From NCBI GenBank assembly GCA_964450705.1, contig CAYVDB010000002.1, positions 1 through 54,954 of the forward strand: a stretch of 54,954 nucleotides of DNA, read 5' to 3'. Numbering within the stretch: the first letter of the stretch is position 1; each line of letters opens with the position of its first letter. Positions 41,095 to 49,581 of this stretch are shown here, in pieces. A program made the position numbers and the translations under genes. The DNA is from CAYVDB01 sp964450705. Its GTDB lineage: Bacteria; Patescibacteriota; Minisyncoccia; Phycocordibacterales; Zambryskibacteraceae. The notes under the pieces are model-generated. The model saw nothing but the letters and a program-made list of their open reading frames with translations. It did not search any database and was not told where the DNA came from.

Positions 41095-42912
41095 ATGGGA
41101 CTTTTCGACTTTTTAAAAAAGAAGACAGCCGAAACAACCCCTCAAGGAGTTTCTATTCTTCCGCATGAAATTTACGAAGCTAATACACTTGACCTCAAAG
41201 ATATTATCGCTCCATCAGCTCTCCAAGTCTCACCTAAGGAATTAAATCTTGGAGAAAAAATAGTCCGAAGCTTCTTCGTGATTTCATATCCTCGTTTCTT
41301 AGGGGAAAGTTGGTTTGCTCCAATTATAAATCTCGACCGAGTATTCGATGTATCAATCTTTGTCCATCCGATCGAGACCTCAAAAGTTTTGAAGCAATTT
41401 CAAAAGAAGGTAGCTGAAGTCCAGAGTCAAATTCACGAAAGAGAAGAAAAAGGTCTCGTTCGAGACCCAGTGCTTGATGTTGCCTATCAAGATCTAGAAA
41501 ACCTCCGCGACAACCTACAGCAGGCTCAGGAAAAACTCTTTGATGTTGGACTTTATGTTTCTATTTATGCCGACAACGACCAAGAATTAGACAGAATTGA
41601 GTCTGAAGTAAAATCTATTCTTGAATCTAAGCTTGTATATGTAAAACCGGCCCTCTTTCAGCAGGAACAAGCGTATAAAAGCATACTGCCTCTCGGAGAA
41701 GATGTTCTGCAAGTTAATTCGAAGCTCAACTCAACTCCACTTTCAAGCCTGTTTCCTTTCATATCTTTTGACCTTACATCCGATAAAGGTATCCTTTATG
41801 GAATAAACCGCCACAACTCTTCTCTTGTTCTCTTTGATAGATTTTCTTTGGAAAACTACAACTCTATTACCTTTGCAAAGTCAGGCGCCGGAAAATCTTA
41901 CGCAACCAAACTTGAAATTCTAAGAACTCTGATGTTCGATACTGAGGTCTTAGTCATTGATCCTGAGAGAGAATATGAATATATGGCCGAAGCTGTAGGT
42001 GGGCGATACTTTAAGATTTCATTGAACTCAGAACACCACATAAACCCTTTTGATCTTCCGCCACCAGGGGAAGGGGAATCGAGCGCAAGTGTTTTGCGGT
42101 CAAACATCGTTAACCTTGTAGGACTTTTCCGACTTATGATGGGAGGCCTTACCGCAGAAGAAGACGCCATCATTGATAGAGCAATTACCGAGACCTATGC
42201 TTTGAAAGACATTACGGCCGACTCTGATTTTAGAAATATCGAGCCTCCGCTTCTTTCTGATTTCGAATTAGTTCTTTCAGGGCTTGAAGGCGGAGAGTCT
42301 CTTGCTCAAAGACTTACCAAATATACAAAAGGCACTTGGGCTGGATTCATTAATCGTCCAACAAATATTGATATAAACAAAAAATTTGTAGTCTTCTCTC
42401 TACGAGACATGGAAGATGAGCTCAAACCAATTGCAATGTATATTGTTACTCACTATATCTGGAGTGCAATCAGAAAAGAGCTGAAAAAACGTCTTTTGGT
42501 AATCGATGAGGCATGGTGGATGATGCGTTCTGAAGATACCGCATCCTTCCTTCTTAACCTCGCAAAGAGAGGAAGAAAATACTACCTTGGACTCGCAACC
42601 ATTACTCAAGATGTCGACGACTTCTTAAAATCTCCTTACGGAACGCCGATTATTACCAACTCCTCAATTCAAATACTTTTGAAACAATCTCCAACGGCAA
42701 TTGATCGTCTTCAGGAAGTTTTCAATCTTACCGACGAAGAAAAATATCTTTTGCTCGAATCAGACGTGGGAGAGGGAATATTCTTTGCCGGACTCAAACA
42801 CGTAGCTATAAAAATTATAGCCTCGTACACCGAAGACCAAATTATTACTTCTGATCCTTCACAAATACTTGCAATACAAAAATCAAAACAAGCTCTTGAA
42901 CCAGTAGTATAA
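41095..42912 (+). CDS. virB4: VirB4/TraC-type secretion ATPase
   Basis: The protein has 605 residues from the ATG at 41095 (reading MGLFDFLKKK); a much longer reading overlaps the TraC-like gene. It has the AAA+ core: Walker A KSGAGKSYATKLE near 262-274, Walker B LLVIDEAWWMM near 467-477, and the conserved ITQDVDDFLKSPYG and SSIQILLKQ text. VirB4 powers type IV secretion and pilus assembly. The gene order prgI-traC-like-virB4 is the core of CPR and Gram-positive type IV secretion loci. No relaxase or VirD4-type coupling protein is seen. Confidence 0.93.
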   Translation: MGLFDFLKKKTAETTPQGVSILPHEIYEANTLDLKDIIAPSALQVSPKELNLGEKIVRSFFVISYPRFLGESWFAPIINLDRVFDVSIFVHPIETSKVLKQFQKKVAEVQSQIHEREEKGLVRDPVLDVAYQDLENLRDNLQQAQEKLFDVGLYVSIYADNDQELDRIESEVKSILESKLVYVKPALFQQEQAYKSILPLGEDVLQVNSKLNSTPLSSLFPFISFDLTSDKGILYGINRHNSSLVLFDRFSLENYNSITFAKSGAGKSYATKLEILRTLMFDTEVLVIDPEREYEYMAEAVGGRYFKISLNSEHHINPFDLPPPGEGESSASVLRSNIVNLVGLFRLMMGGLTAEEDAIIDRAITETYALKDITADSDFRNIEPPLLSDFELVLSGLEGGESLAQRLTKYTKGTWAGFINRPTNIDINKKFVVFSLRDMEDELKPIAMYIVTHYIWSAIRKELKKRLLVIDEAWWMMRSEDTASFLLNLAKRGRKYYLGLATITQDVDDFLKSPYGTPIITNSSIQILLKQSPTAIDRLQEVFNLTDEEKYLLLESDVGEGIFFAGLKHVAIKIIASYTEDQIITSDPSQILAIQKSKQALEPVV

Positions 42913-42919
42913 TGTGCCC

Positions 42920-43426
42920 ATGAACCCACAAAGTGAGAAATCTCGACTCCAAAGAGAAACCTACCGTAGACATAAAAATCGCGAGTTAAAAAAGGCTACA
43001 TCCTCACCTGAAGCAGAAGACGCTCCTAACGACATACAAGAGCAAAAGAGCCCTGAACCTAAGGTTGTAACTTCCGGGGCTGAAGGGGGGGATACCCCAA
43101 AACAAAAGATACCATCTTCAACGGCCATACTCATGATTGGTTTGGCGTTATTTTTTGACGGGCTACAATTCTTTCTTAATCTCATACCATTCGTCGGCAA
43201 CGCTTTAAGTAGTATATTTGTTGTCCCACTTGCTTGGCTTTCCTTCTATGTATGGTTCAAGATTAGAGGAGTCGATTTTGTGAGTCCAAAAAGATCCTTG
43301 ACCTTATTTGGCGCCGGTTTTCTTGAGCTTATACCTATACTTAACGTACTCCCAGCTTGGACTCTTGCTGTAGTTGCTCTCATTATTACAACTCGAATAA
43401 AAAAGGGCTTAAAAATTAGCCCCTAA
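42920..43426 (+). CDS. Small polytopic membrane protein
   Basis: The protein has 168 residues from the ATG at 42920; a TATAAT overlaps the preceding stop and ends 6 bases before that ATG, so a separate leaderless start is likely. A charged hydrophilic lead (about 1-65) precedes three hydrophobic segments (about 70-92, 95-112, 130-158). It ends in a short basic tail. No family is recognised. It lies between virB4 and a terminator and is the last gene of the upstream part of the cluster. Confidence 0.68.
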   Translation: MNPQSEKSRLQRETYRRHKNRELKKATSSPEAEDAPNDIQEQKSPEPKVVTSGAEGGDTPKQKIPSSTAILMIGLALFFDGLQFFLNLIPFVGNALSSIFVVPLAWLSFYVWFKIRGVDFVSPKRSLTLFGAGFLELIPILNVLPAWTLAVVALIITTRIKKGLKISP

Positions 43427-43451
43427 TCCACCACGCAGTGGATTTCTTTTT
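43425..43451 (+). terminator. Intrinsic terminator
   Basis: AATCCAC and GTGGATT pair (7 bp) around CACGCA, followed by TCTTTTT. It overlaps the stop of the preceding gene and borders directly on the next promoter. Confidence 0.8.
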
Positions 43452-43459
43452 GCTATACT
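43451..43459 (+). promoter_or_regulatory. Extended -10 promoter of the pilin-like unit
   Basis: TGC-TATACT followed by ATAAAGAAT. The 15-base word TATACTATAAAGAAT is identical to that at 34644-34658. The ATG is 18 bases further on, at 43478. Confidence 0.6.
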
Positions 43460-43477
43460 ATAAAGAATATTCTCTAT

Positions 43478-44488
43478 ATGAAGTACTTTCTTTTACTCCT
43501 ATTCGTACTTGGGTGTACACTTTACCCCAACGAAAACCGCCTAGAGGCTCAACTAGTTTCTGGTCGAGTGTCATCTCCGGACGAAAACCTCACCGTAACA
43601 GTGTCCCCACAATACCCAAGACCCTTTGAGACAGTTGGGGTTTCTATAGATACATATTGGTTTGACCTTAACACCGCCAAAATAACATGGCTCGTAAACG
43701 GGAAGGTTGTAGATACTGGAGTCGGCAAGAAAAGTATCTCTCTCACACTTGGAGACATAGGGCAGGGAACCTCTGTTGTCATTCAAGTAGAAAAACCTTA
43801 TGGAGCGACATTTTCTAATACAGTAAGAATATATCCAAGTTCGGTAGAACTTGTGTGGGAAGCTCAAACATACACTCCACCTTTCTATAAAGGGAAAGCG
43901 CTCCCGACCTTTGGCTCAAACATTACCGTATCTGCTTTATCTCGAATTTCAACTGGAGGCACTTTTGTTCCAAAAGAAAACCTACTCTACACATGGAAAC
44001 TTAACGGTAGCAGCGCTCCCATAGAAAGCGGACTTGGAAAATATTCAATTAGCTTCCCGGCAACAATAACTAGAAAAGAGGAGGTTGTTAGTGTTTCTGC
44101 ATCTATACCAAATACCGGGGTAGAAGCACTTGGAGAAACGACCATTAAGCTCTCCAACCCTGTTATTCGGATTTACGAGGATCATCCTCTATACGGGACA
44201 CTTTCACAAACCGCCCTTTCTCAATCCATCCGACTACTCTCCCAGGAAATATCATTCAAAGCTGTTCCTTTTTTCTTTTCTAACAAAGACCCACAATTCT
44301 CAGAGCTTGAGTTTAATTGGAACATGAATGGGAAAAATATCACAGACACAACATCTGATACAATTGTCCTCAGAAGTAGTGGGGAAGAAGCGGGTCGCTC
44401 AACTGTATCGGTTGAAATAAACAACAGTGAGAAAACATCTCAATTTGGAGAAACATCATTTACGCTCAACTTTGGCAACAATGAATAA
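43478..44488 (+). CDS. Exported Ig-like protein (possible lipoprotein)
   Basis: The protein has 336 residues. The N-terminus MKYFLLLLFVLGC ends in a lipobox-like V-L-G-C with Cys13, so lipidation is possible. The rest is beta-rich with repeated units of about 100 residues (YPRPFETVGVSIDTYWFDLNTAKITWLVNGK, then LLYTWKLNGSS, then FNWNMNGK), each like an Ig fold with a W-x-x-N-G turn. No enzymatic motif is seen. The stop overlaps the start of the VirB2-like fusion gene by 8 bases, so the two are coupled. Confidence 0.75.
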   Translation: MKYFLLLLFVLGCTLYPNENRLEAQLVSGRVSSPDENLTVTVSPQYPRPFETVGVSIDTYWFDLNTAKITWLVNGKVVDTGVGKKSISLTLGDIGQGTSVVIQVEKPYGATFSNTVRIYPSSVELVWEAQTYTPPFYKGKALPTFGSNITVSALSRISTGGTFVPKENLLYTWKLNGSSAPIESGLGKYSISFPATITRKEEVVSVSASIPNTGVEALGETTIKLSNPVIRIYEDHPLYGTLSQTALSQSIRLLSQEISFKAVPFFFSNKDPQFSELEFNWNMNGKNITDTTSDTIVLRSSGEEAGRSTVSVEINNSEKTSQFGETSFTLNFGNNE

Positions 44489-45398
44489 AGTCATTTTTAA
44501 AAAAACAGTTTTAGGATTACTTTCTTTTGCTCTTTTAATAATTCTATTTTCTCAAACCAGCGCCTTTGCCCAAGGACGACAATATACTCCACTTGAACCC
44601 CTCCCAGGTATTGTTAACAGCTCAGGAAAAACAGATATCGCTACATATATACCCGCTGTTTTTACCCTCCTTATAGCAATAGCGGGTGGCCTTGCGGTCA
44701 TAATGATTGTCATAGGAGGCTTCCAGTATGTATCTACTGATTCCTTAACTGGCAAAAAAGAAGGAAAAGAAAGAATCACCAACGCCATAATAGGGCTTCT
44801 CCTTGCTATCGCTTCTTATATAATTTTAAACACCATAAATCCCCAAATTTTAAACTTCAACCTTAGAATTCCAGGAGCTCCACAATCTACTCCGCCAACC
44901 ACAACGCCTCCACCTCCACCACCATCTGGATCTTGTAATATAAATTCAAGCACATCATGCACTGGGTCAAGCTGTTTAAATCTATGCCCTACCGGATCAA
45001 ACTGGGTAGTTGGAAATGACCCTCAAAACAGATCGACCTTGTCTTCTGTAGGAATATCTGTGAATAATCCGAACTGTCAGAGGGTTGGCGATAGGGGTTG
45101 TACGAGCCTAGCATTTCTTTCTTCGCGAGCGATGTCTGGATTACAGTGGTTAGGTAATAATTGTTCAAACTGCAATATAGTAGTTACTGGGGGAACAGAG
45201 TTTTGGCTCCACTCGAGTCACGGTCCTGGAATGGGACGTGTAGACCTAAGACTCAATGGAACGCTAGATAATTTTATAAAAACAAGAGGAACGAGTGTTG
45301 GCGGAAGCAACATATGCTTTAATGGACAGCCCGCTTGGATTTTAAATGGGGCTATTTTTGTATTAGAAAATAATAATCATTGGCATATTTGTTTCTAG
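44481..45398 (+). CDS. VirB2-like membrane protein fused to an M15-like peptidase domain
   Basis: The protein has 305 residues from the ATG at 44481; an upstream start would lie deep in the previous gene. A signal peptide (about 1-31, ending AFAQ) is followed by a VirB2/TrbC-like pair of transmembrane segments (about 55-80 and 101-118, with GGFQYVSTDSLTGKKEGKERITNAI between). A Pro/Thr linker precedes a C-terminal domain with VTGGTEFWLHSSHGPGMG and RVDLRL, which fits the SxHxxGxxxD zinc motif of D,D-carboxypeptidases (M15/VanY type), and ends in NNHWHICF, giving the HxH. The combination suggests a pilin- or channel-like base carrying a wall hydrolase. Confidence 0.75.
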   Translation: MNKVIFKKTVLGLLSFALLIILFSQTSAFAQGRQYTPLEPLPGIVNSSGKTDIATYIPAVFTLLIAIAGGLAVIMIVIGGFQYVSTDSLTGKKEGKERITNAIIGLLLAIASYIILNTINPQILNFNLRIPGAPQSTPPTTTPPPPPPSGSCNINSSTSCTGSSCLNLCPTGSNWVVGNDPQNRSTLSSVGISVNNPNCQRVGDRGCTSLAFLSSRAMSGLQWLGNNCSNCNIVVTGGTEFWLHSSHGPGMGRVDLRLNGTLDNFIKTRGTSVGGSNICFNGQPAWILNGAIFVLENNNHWHICF

Positions 45399-45401
45399 AA
45401 T

Positions 45402-46634
45402 ATGGAGAAATTAAACAAAAACACAATCTGGATAGTTCTCGCTATACTCATAATTGTAGTTGGATCTTTATTATGGATTTTTCTAGGAGGGGAGGACTCT
45501 TCTTCTCCTCAAAACACAAACACCGGTACCCCTTTTGGTACCCCGGGGAATGAATCTTCGAATAACTCTGGAGCTCCTTTTGGCTCGATATCGCAGGACA
45601 ACCCATTTTTACCACCAGTTCAAAATTCTTTTTCTTCTGAAAAAAAGCTAAATCGCCTAAGCGAAGCGCCTGTTTCTGGAGCAACCATTACAACTTCTGG
45701 AAGCAGTACGGTTGTACGATATATGGATAAAGCAACTGGCCATGTTTACGAAGTTACGCTACCAAATGGCGAAAGAATACGACTTTCGAATGTAACAATT
45801 CCAAAAGTTGGAAAAACTATATGGAGAGATAAAGATTTTCTTCTTGCGCAAACAGTTGAAAATGGATTTATTAAAACAATCGTGGGGACAATCGCCTCAA
45901 GCACAAGTTCATCGACCGAAGAACGACTTCTTACCAAAAACCTTGGTTTTGGAAAAGAAAACGCGCTTTTCTCTCCTTCTAAAAAAAGTGGCTTGTATAC
46001 CAGCAAAGGAACTTCCGGTATTCAACTTTTCACAACAGACAAATTACTTGAAAAGCCTGTTTTAGTGTGGAGTTTCCCAACCTCAGAATGGCTTATTGAA
46101 TGGCCAAAAGAAGACACGATAACCCTCACCACCAAACCGTCACACGGGGTACCAGGATATATGTATGCCCTAAACCCTAGCACAAAAGCAAATTCTAAAA
46201 TCCTAAACGACATACCAGGGTTAACCACACTATCAAGTCCTGATGGATTAAAAGTTCTTTACGGAGCATCCGGAGAAAATACATCTTCTTTGTTTCTTTA
46301 CGACCTAAAAAATCGCTCCTCCGTAGCTTTAGGTATAAAAACTCTTCCAGAAAAGTGTGTCTGGGGCTCAAAAAACATCTATTGCGCAGTGCCGACAAAC
46401 CTTACAAATGAAACCTTGCCTGACTTGTGGTACCAAGGGGTAATTTCTTTCAAAGATTCTCTTTGGAGCATATCTTTCGATGGAGAAGAAGGGCTCCTAG
46501 AAACTGAATCCGTAAAAATCTCAGAGATCGCGGGAGGTAACATTGATCTAATAGAGCCCACCCTTAGCGGAGACGAAAAAACTTTAATTTTTACCAACAA
46601 ACTTGATGGTATTCTCTGGGCCCTCTCTTTGTAA
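45402..46634 (+). CDS. Membrane-anchored beta-propeller-like protein
   Basis: The protein has 410 residues with an N-terminal transmembrane anchor (about 9-30, IWIVLAILIIVVGSLLWIFLGG), a Ser/Asn/Gly-rich linker and a C-terminal domain with repeated strands (PVLVWSFPTSEWLIEWPKED, LSSPDGLKVLYGAS, PTLSGDEKTLIFTNK) like TolB-type propellers. It begins 3 bases after the M15-like gene and ends 7 bases before the convergent yidC stop, closing the secretion-like region. The function is unknown; a scaffold role at the wall is possible. Confidence 0.75.
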   Translation: MEKLNKNTIWIVLAILIIVVGSLLWIFLGGEDSSSPQNTNTGTPFGTPGNESSNNSGAPFGSISQDNPFLPPVQNSFSSEKKLNRLSEAPVSGATITTSGSSTVVRYMDKATGHVYEVTLPNGERIRLSNVTIPKVGKTIWRDKDFLLAQTVENGFIKTIVGTIASSTSSSTEERLLTKNLGFGKENALFSPSKKSGLYTSKGTSGIQLFTTDKLLEKPVLVWSFPTSEWLIEWPKEDTITLTTKPSHGVPGYMYALNPSTKANSKILNDIPGLTTLSSPDGLKVLYGASGENTSSLFLYDLKNRSSVALGIKTLPEKCVWGSKNIYCAVPTNLTNETLPDLWYQGVISFKDSLWSISFDGEEGLLETESVKISEIAGGNIDLIEPTLSGDEKTLIFTNKLDGILWALSL

Positions 46635-46641
46635 TCTCAAA

Positions 46642-47364
46642 TTACTTCGTTCTTATTTTCCGCAATGAGCGCTCTTGGAGAAGAGTGAAGACGTTGCTAG
46701 TAAACCAATATAGTGCAATTACTCCTGAAATCTGATACGAAATAAAAAAAACTATAACAGGAAAAACGTACCTCATTTGAACATTCATGCTTCGAGCAAG
46801 ATCATCTTGAAAAGACCGGGGTCCGTTTGTTGTTGTTTGGGCAAGAGCTGGTACAGAGGCTCTTATTTGGAGAAAACTTGAGAAACCAGCACAGAGCGCA
46901 AGAATAAGACTTTTCCCGGTTATATTAATAATCCCCAAAAAATCCATACTTACCTTATCTGGAGGATTAACAAAAGAATATAAAAATTCTGTGTTTACTT
47001 GCGGTAATCCAGACCTTAAAAATACATAGTATAGAGCAAAAATTATCGGAAGCTGGATAAGAATAATAAAAACACTTGAAAATGGATTAATGTTTTTTTC
47101 CTTGTACAAATCCATAGTCTTACGAGCCTGCTCCTGCTTATTTTCCTTATATTTTTCACGAATAGCCTTAAGATCGGCTTCAATTGACTTCATTTGAATC
47201 TGAGCCAAAACAGCCTTCTTAGATAGGGGATAGAGAATAAACTTAACTAGGAGCGTAAAAATTACGACAATAACCCCGGCATCAAGCCAAGGAAGGGCGT
47301 CCATAAGAAATATAAAACCGTTAAAAAGCGGTTTGAAAAGGAGCGTATGAAAAAGGTTTGACAT
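46642..47364 (-). CDS. yidC: Membrane protein insertase YidC/Oxa1
   Basis: The protein has 240 residues, the short form without the large periplasmic domain of proteobacteria. The first hydrophobic segment (about 5-25) is followed by the family core: AGVIVVIFTLLVKFILYPLSKKA (about 30-52), the charged hairpin, QLPIIFALYYVF near 103-114, and further membrane helices ending QISGVIALYWFTSNVFTLLQ. It inserts membrane proteins with or without SecYEG. The gene order rpmH-rnpA-yidC, divergent from dnaA, is the classic bacterial origin layout. Confidence 0.96.
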   Translation of the reverse strand: MSNLFHTLLFKPLFNGFIFLMDALPWLDAGVIVVIFTLLVKFILYPLSKKAVLAQIQMKSIEADLKAIREKYKENKQEQARKTMDLYKEKNINPFSSVFIILIQLPIIFALYYVFLRSGLPQVNTEFLYSFVNPPDKVSMDFLGIINITGKSLILALCAGFSSFLQIRASVPALAQTTTNGPRSFQDDLARSMNVQMRYVFPVIVFFISYQISGVIALYWFTSNVFTLLQERSLRKIRTK

Positions 47365-47395
47365 CGCCCTATCCTACGCGAGCAAAGTCTTTTTT

Positions 47396-47728
47396 TCAAA
47401 TAGACAAACCTTCTAAAGACTTTCTAAGCACATTTGAAGAGGCTTTAAGTGCTGGAATTCTAACGTACACAACAACAATAGCTCTCTTGGGGAACCTTTC
47501 TTTAAGACTTCTGAGAATCTCGTATATCTTTCGACGGATTTGATTTCTCTGAACAGCTGTTTTTGCAACTTTTTTTGAAACAACAACAGCGCCACGAAAT
47601 GAGGCTTGAGTAATTTCTTCCTTGTTTGGCCGTAAAATACGAACAGAAAAGAACTCGGTAGAGAAAAGACTTCCTTTGTTTTGTTTTGGAAACAGCTTTC
47701 TAGGCACTCTCTCCTTACGTGAAAGCAT
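47396..47728 (-). CDS. rnpA: Ribonuclease P protein component
   Basis: The protein has 110 residues. The family features are present: basic N-terminus (MLSRKERVPRKLFPKQ), VVVSKKVAKTAVQRNQIRRKIYEILR near 48-73 (the conserved RNR-type RNA-binding helix), and VVVYVRIPALKAS near 84-96. It helps RNase P RNA to cut tRNA 5' leaders. It starts 6 bases after rpmH and lies 31 bases before yidC. Confidence 0.95.
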   Translation of the reverse strand: MLSRKERVPRKLFPKQNKGSLFSTEFFSVRILRPNKEEITQASFRGAVVVSKKVAKTAVQRNQIRRKIYEILRSLKERFPKRAIVVVYVRIPALKASSNVLRKSLEGLSI

Positions 47729-47734
47729 TAGAGA

Positions 47735-47869
47735 TCAAACAGTAAGCTTTCGGCGACCTTTTCTTCTTCGTCTAAGAACCGTTTTTTTACCAGGGGTACT
47801 CTTTTTTCTCTTAAGAAATCCGTGGGATCGGGCTCTTTTACGCTTTTTAGGTTGGTATGTTTGAGACAT
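47735..47869 (-). CDS. rpmH: 50S ribosomal protein L34
   Basis: The protein has 44 residues and reads MSQTYQPKKRKRARSHGFL followed by a strongly basic rest ending RRRKGRRKLTV. L34 is the smallest ribosomal protein and is almost always the first gene left of dnaA, as here. Upstream (47870-48027) is the putative origin gap shared with dnaA. Confidence 0.97.
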   Translation of the reverse strand: MSQTYQPKKRKRARSHGFLKRKKSTPGKKTVLRRRRKGRRKLTV

Positions 47870-48027
47870 ATAGTGAGATTGTATCTTGTAGAAGATTATT
47901 ATTCAAGTCAAGAACTGTTTTCCAGTTTGTAAACAAGTTATACACAAAGTATCAACATAATTTTTGATTTCGGACAAGTTTTTTCAAAAGGCTACTAGTA
48001 TATACTTTGTTTACCTAAGAAAAAATT
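47870..48027. other. Putative oriC gap between rpmH and dnaA
   Basis: The intergenic gap has AT-rich sequence with one near-consensus DnaA box, TTATACACA (47938-47946, one mismatch), and a TATACT (48001-48006) likely to be the dnaA -10. It is the classical origin position. The perfect box lies on the other side of dnaA, so both gaps may act together. Confidence 0.6.
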
Positions 48028-49380
48028 ATGGATACTCGACAATTATGGGACGGTGTACTGGTAGAAATGGAGCTTGCAGTTTCCAAAGCAAGCTTCCAAA
48101 CATGGTTTCGGGATACCTTTATTGCTAAACACGAGGATGGAGCCATCTTTCTTTCGGTTCCTAACGCTTTCGCCAAAGAGTGGCTAATGAACAAGTACCA
48201 CAACTCTATTTTAAAGCATCTCCGCGAACTTGCTCCTGGTATTCATTCAGTTGAATACATAGTTTCAAAAGACGATGGAAGGCCTAAGGAGCCTCCGAAG
48301 GCCCAGGACGCATCTTTTGTGGTTAACAACCGAGAACTACCTCTAGAGAGCCTGTATATAAACAAAGAAGACGGCTTAAATCCTCGATACACCTTTGATT
48401 CTTTTGTTATTGGGCCCTTTAATGAGCTTGCTCATGCTGCTTCTCAGGCGATTATAAAAAGCCCAGGGATCCTTTACAACCCTCTCTTTATATACGGCAA
48501 TACTGGCCACGGGAAAACCCACCTCATACAAGCTATAGGAAACCACATCAAAACAGGCTCGAAAGAAAAAAGAGTTTTATATGTGACTTCAGAGCGTTTC
48601 GCTTCTGACATAATCGGCGCAATCCAAACAGGCAAAATAAACCAAGTTAAAGACAAGTATAGAAAATACGACGTCCTGATCATGGATGACATTCAATTTC
48701 TTTCAAGTAAAGAAAAAACCCAAGAGGAGCTTTTTCACCTATTTAACACTCTCTATGATAATAATCGCCAAATTATTTTTTCCTCTGACAAACACCCTAA
48801 TCTTATTCCTTCAATAGAGGACCGATTAAAATCTCGTTTTGGAGCAGGAATGACCGTTGATATTAGCGCTCCTGATAAAGAATCTCGGGCTATTATCCTT
48901 TCAACAAAGGCTCGTATAAATAACATAAACCTAGAAGATGAGGTTGTTGATTTTTTGGCCGATACAATCAATGGAAATATCAGGGATTTGGAAGGAGCGC
49001 TCAATATTGTTGTTTGCCAAATGCAGCTAAAAGGAAGGCCTTTGTCTTTAAATGAAGTCCGAAACTTTATAAAAACTAGCGCTCGTCCTAAAAAAACAAT
49101 ATCTATCAAGGACGTAGTGAAAACAATCGCTGATTTTTATCAAATAGAAGAAAATAATATTTACGAAAAAACTAGGCGACGAGAAATTATAAAACCTCGC
49201 CAGGTTGCTATGTATATATTAAGAGAAGATTTTAGTATTTCTTATCCTTCTATTGGCCAAAAACTCGGGGGAAGAGACCATACGACCGTAATTCATTCCT
49301 GTGAAAAGATAAAAGAGGATATAAAAAAAGATCCGGATCTTCTTCAGGAGATAAACCAATTGCGTTCAATTCTTGTGTAA
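48028..49380 (+). CDS. dnaA: Chromosomal replication initiator DnaA
   Basis: The protein has 450 residues. Domain I (about 1-80) with WFRDTFIAKHEDG; domain III AAA+ with Walker A GNTGHGKTHL at 157-166, Walker B VLIMDDIQFLSSK near 213-225, and sensor text RDLEGALNIV; domain IV with the DNA-binding signature GGRDHTTVIHS at 414-424. It binds DnaA boxes and opens oriC. The gap before the dnaN gene also holds boxes. Confidence 0.98.
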   Translation: MDTRQLWDGVLVEMELAVSKASFQTWFRDTFIAKHEDGAIFLSVPNAFAKEWLMNKYHNSILKHLRELAPGIHSVEYIVSKDDGRPKEPPKAQDASFVVNNRELPLESLYINKEDGLNPRYTFDSFVIGPFNELAHAASQAIIKSPGILYNPLFIYGNTGHGKTHLIQAIGNHIKTGSKEKRVLYVTSERFASDIIGAIQTGKINQVKDKYRKYDVLIMDDIQFLSSKEKTQEELFHLFNTLYDNNRQIIFSSDKHPNLIPSIEDRLKSRFGAGMTVDISAPDKESRAIILSTKARINNINLEDEVVDFLADTINGNIRDLEGALNIVVCQMQLKGRPLSLNEVRNFIKTSARPKKTISIKDVVKTIADFYQIEENNIYEKTRRREIIKPRQVAMYILREDFSISYPSIGQKLGGRDHTTVIHSCEKIKEDIKKDPDLLQEINQLRSILV

Positions 49381-49581
49381 AGGCTGTGAAATATTCTGGG
49401 GATAAAAAATGATTTTGTGGATAAAATTATAAAAATCTTAAGAAATCCTACTCTTATGAAATTAACTCACTCACATTTACACAGTTCGAGAATCCAAAAG
49501 GGTTTTATAACTAGCCTTATTTTTGATTTTTCCCTTTTTCCACAACCCTAGTAGTAACTATAAGTATTTATATATAGATAT
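49381..49581. other. DnaA-box-rich gap between dnaA and dnaN (oriC candidate)
   Basis: This 201-base AT-rich gap contains TGGGGATAA (49397-49405; one mismatch), a perfect TGTGGATAA (49416-49424), and TTTTCCACA (49536-49544; one mismatch), with A/T-rich stretches between that could melt. Box density is higher here than anywhere else in the window, making this the best unwinding-site candidate. Confidence 0.65.
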
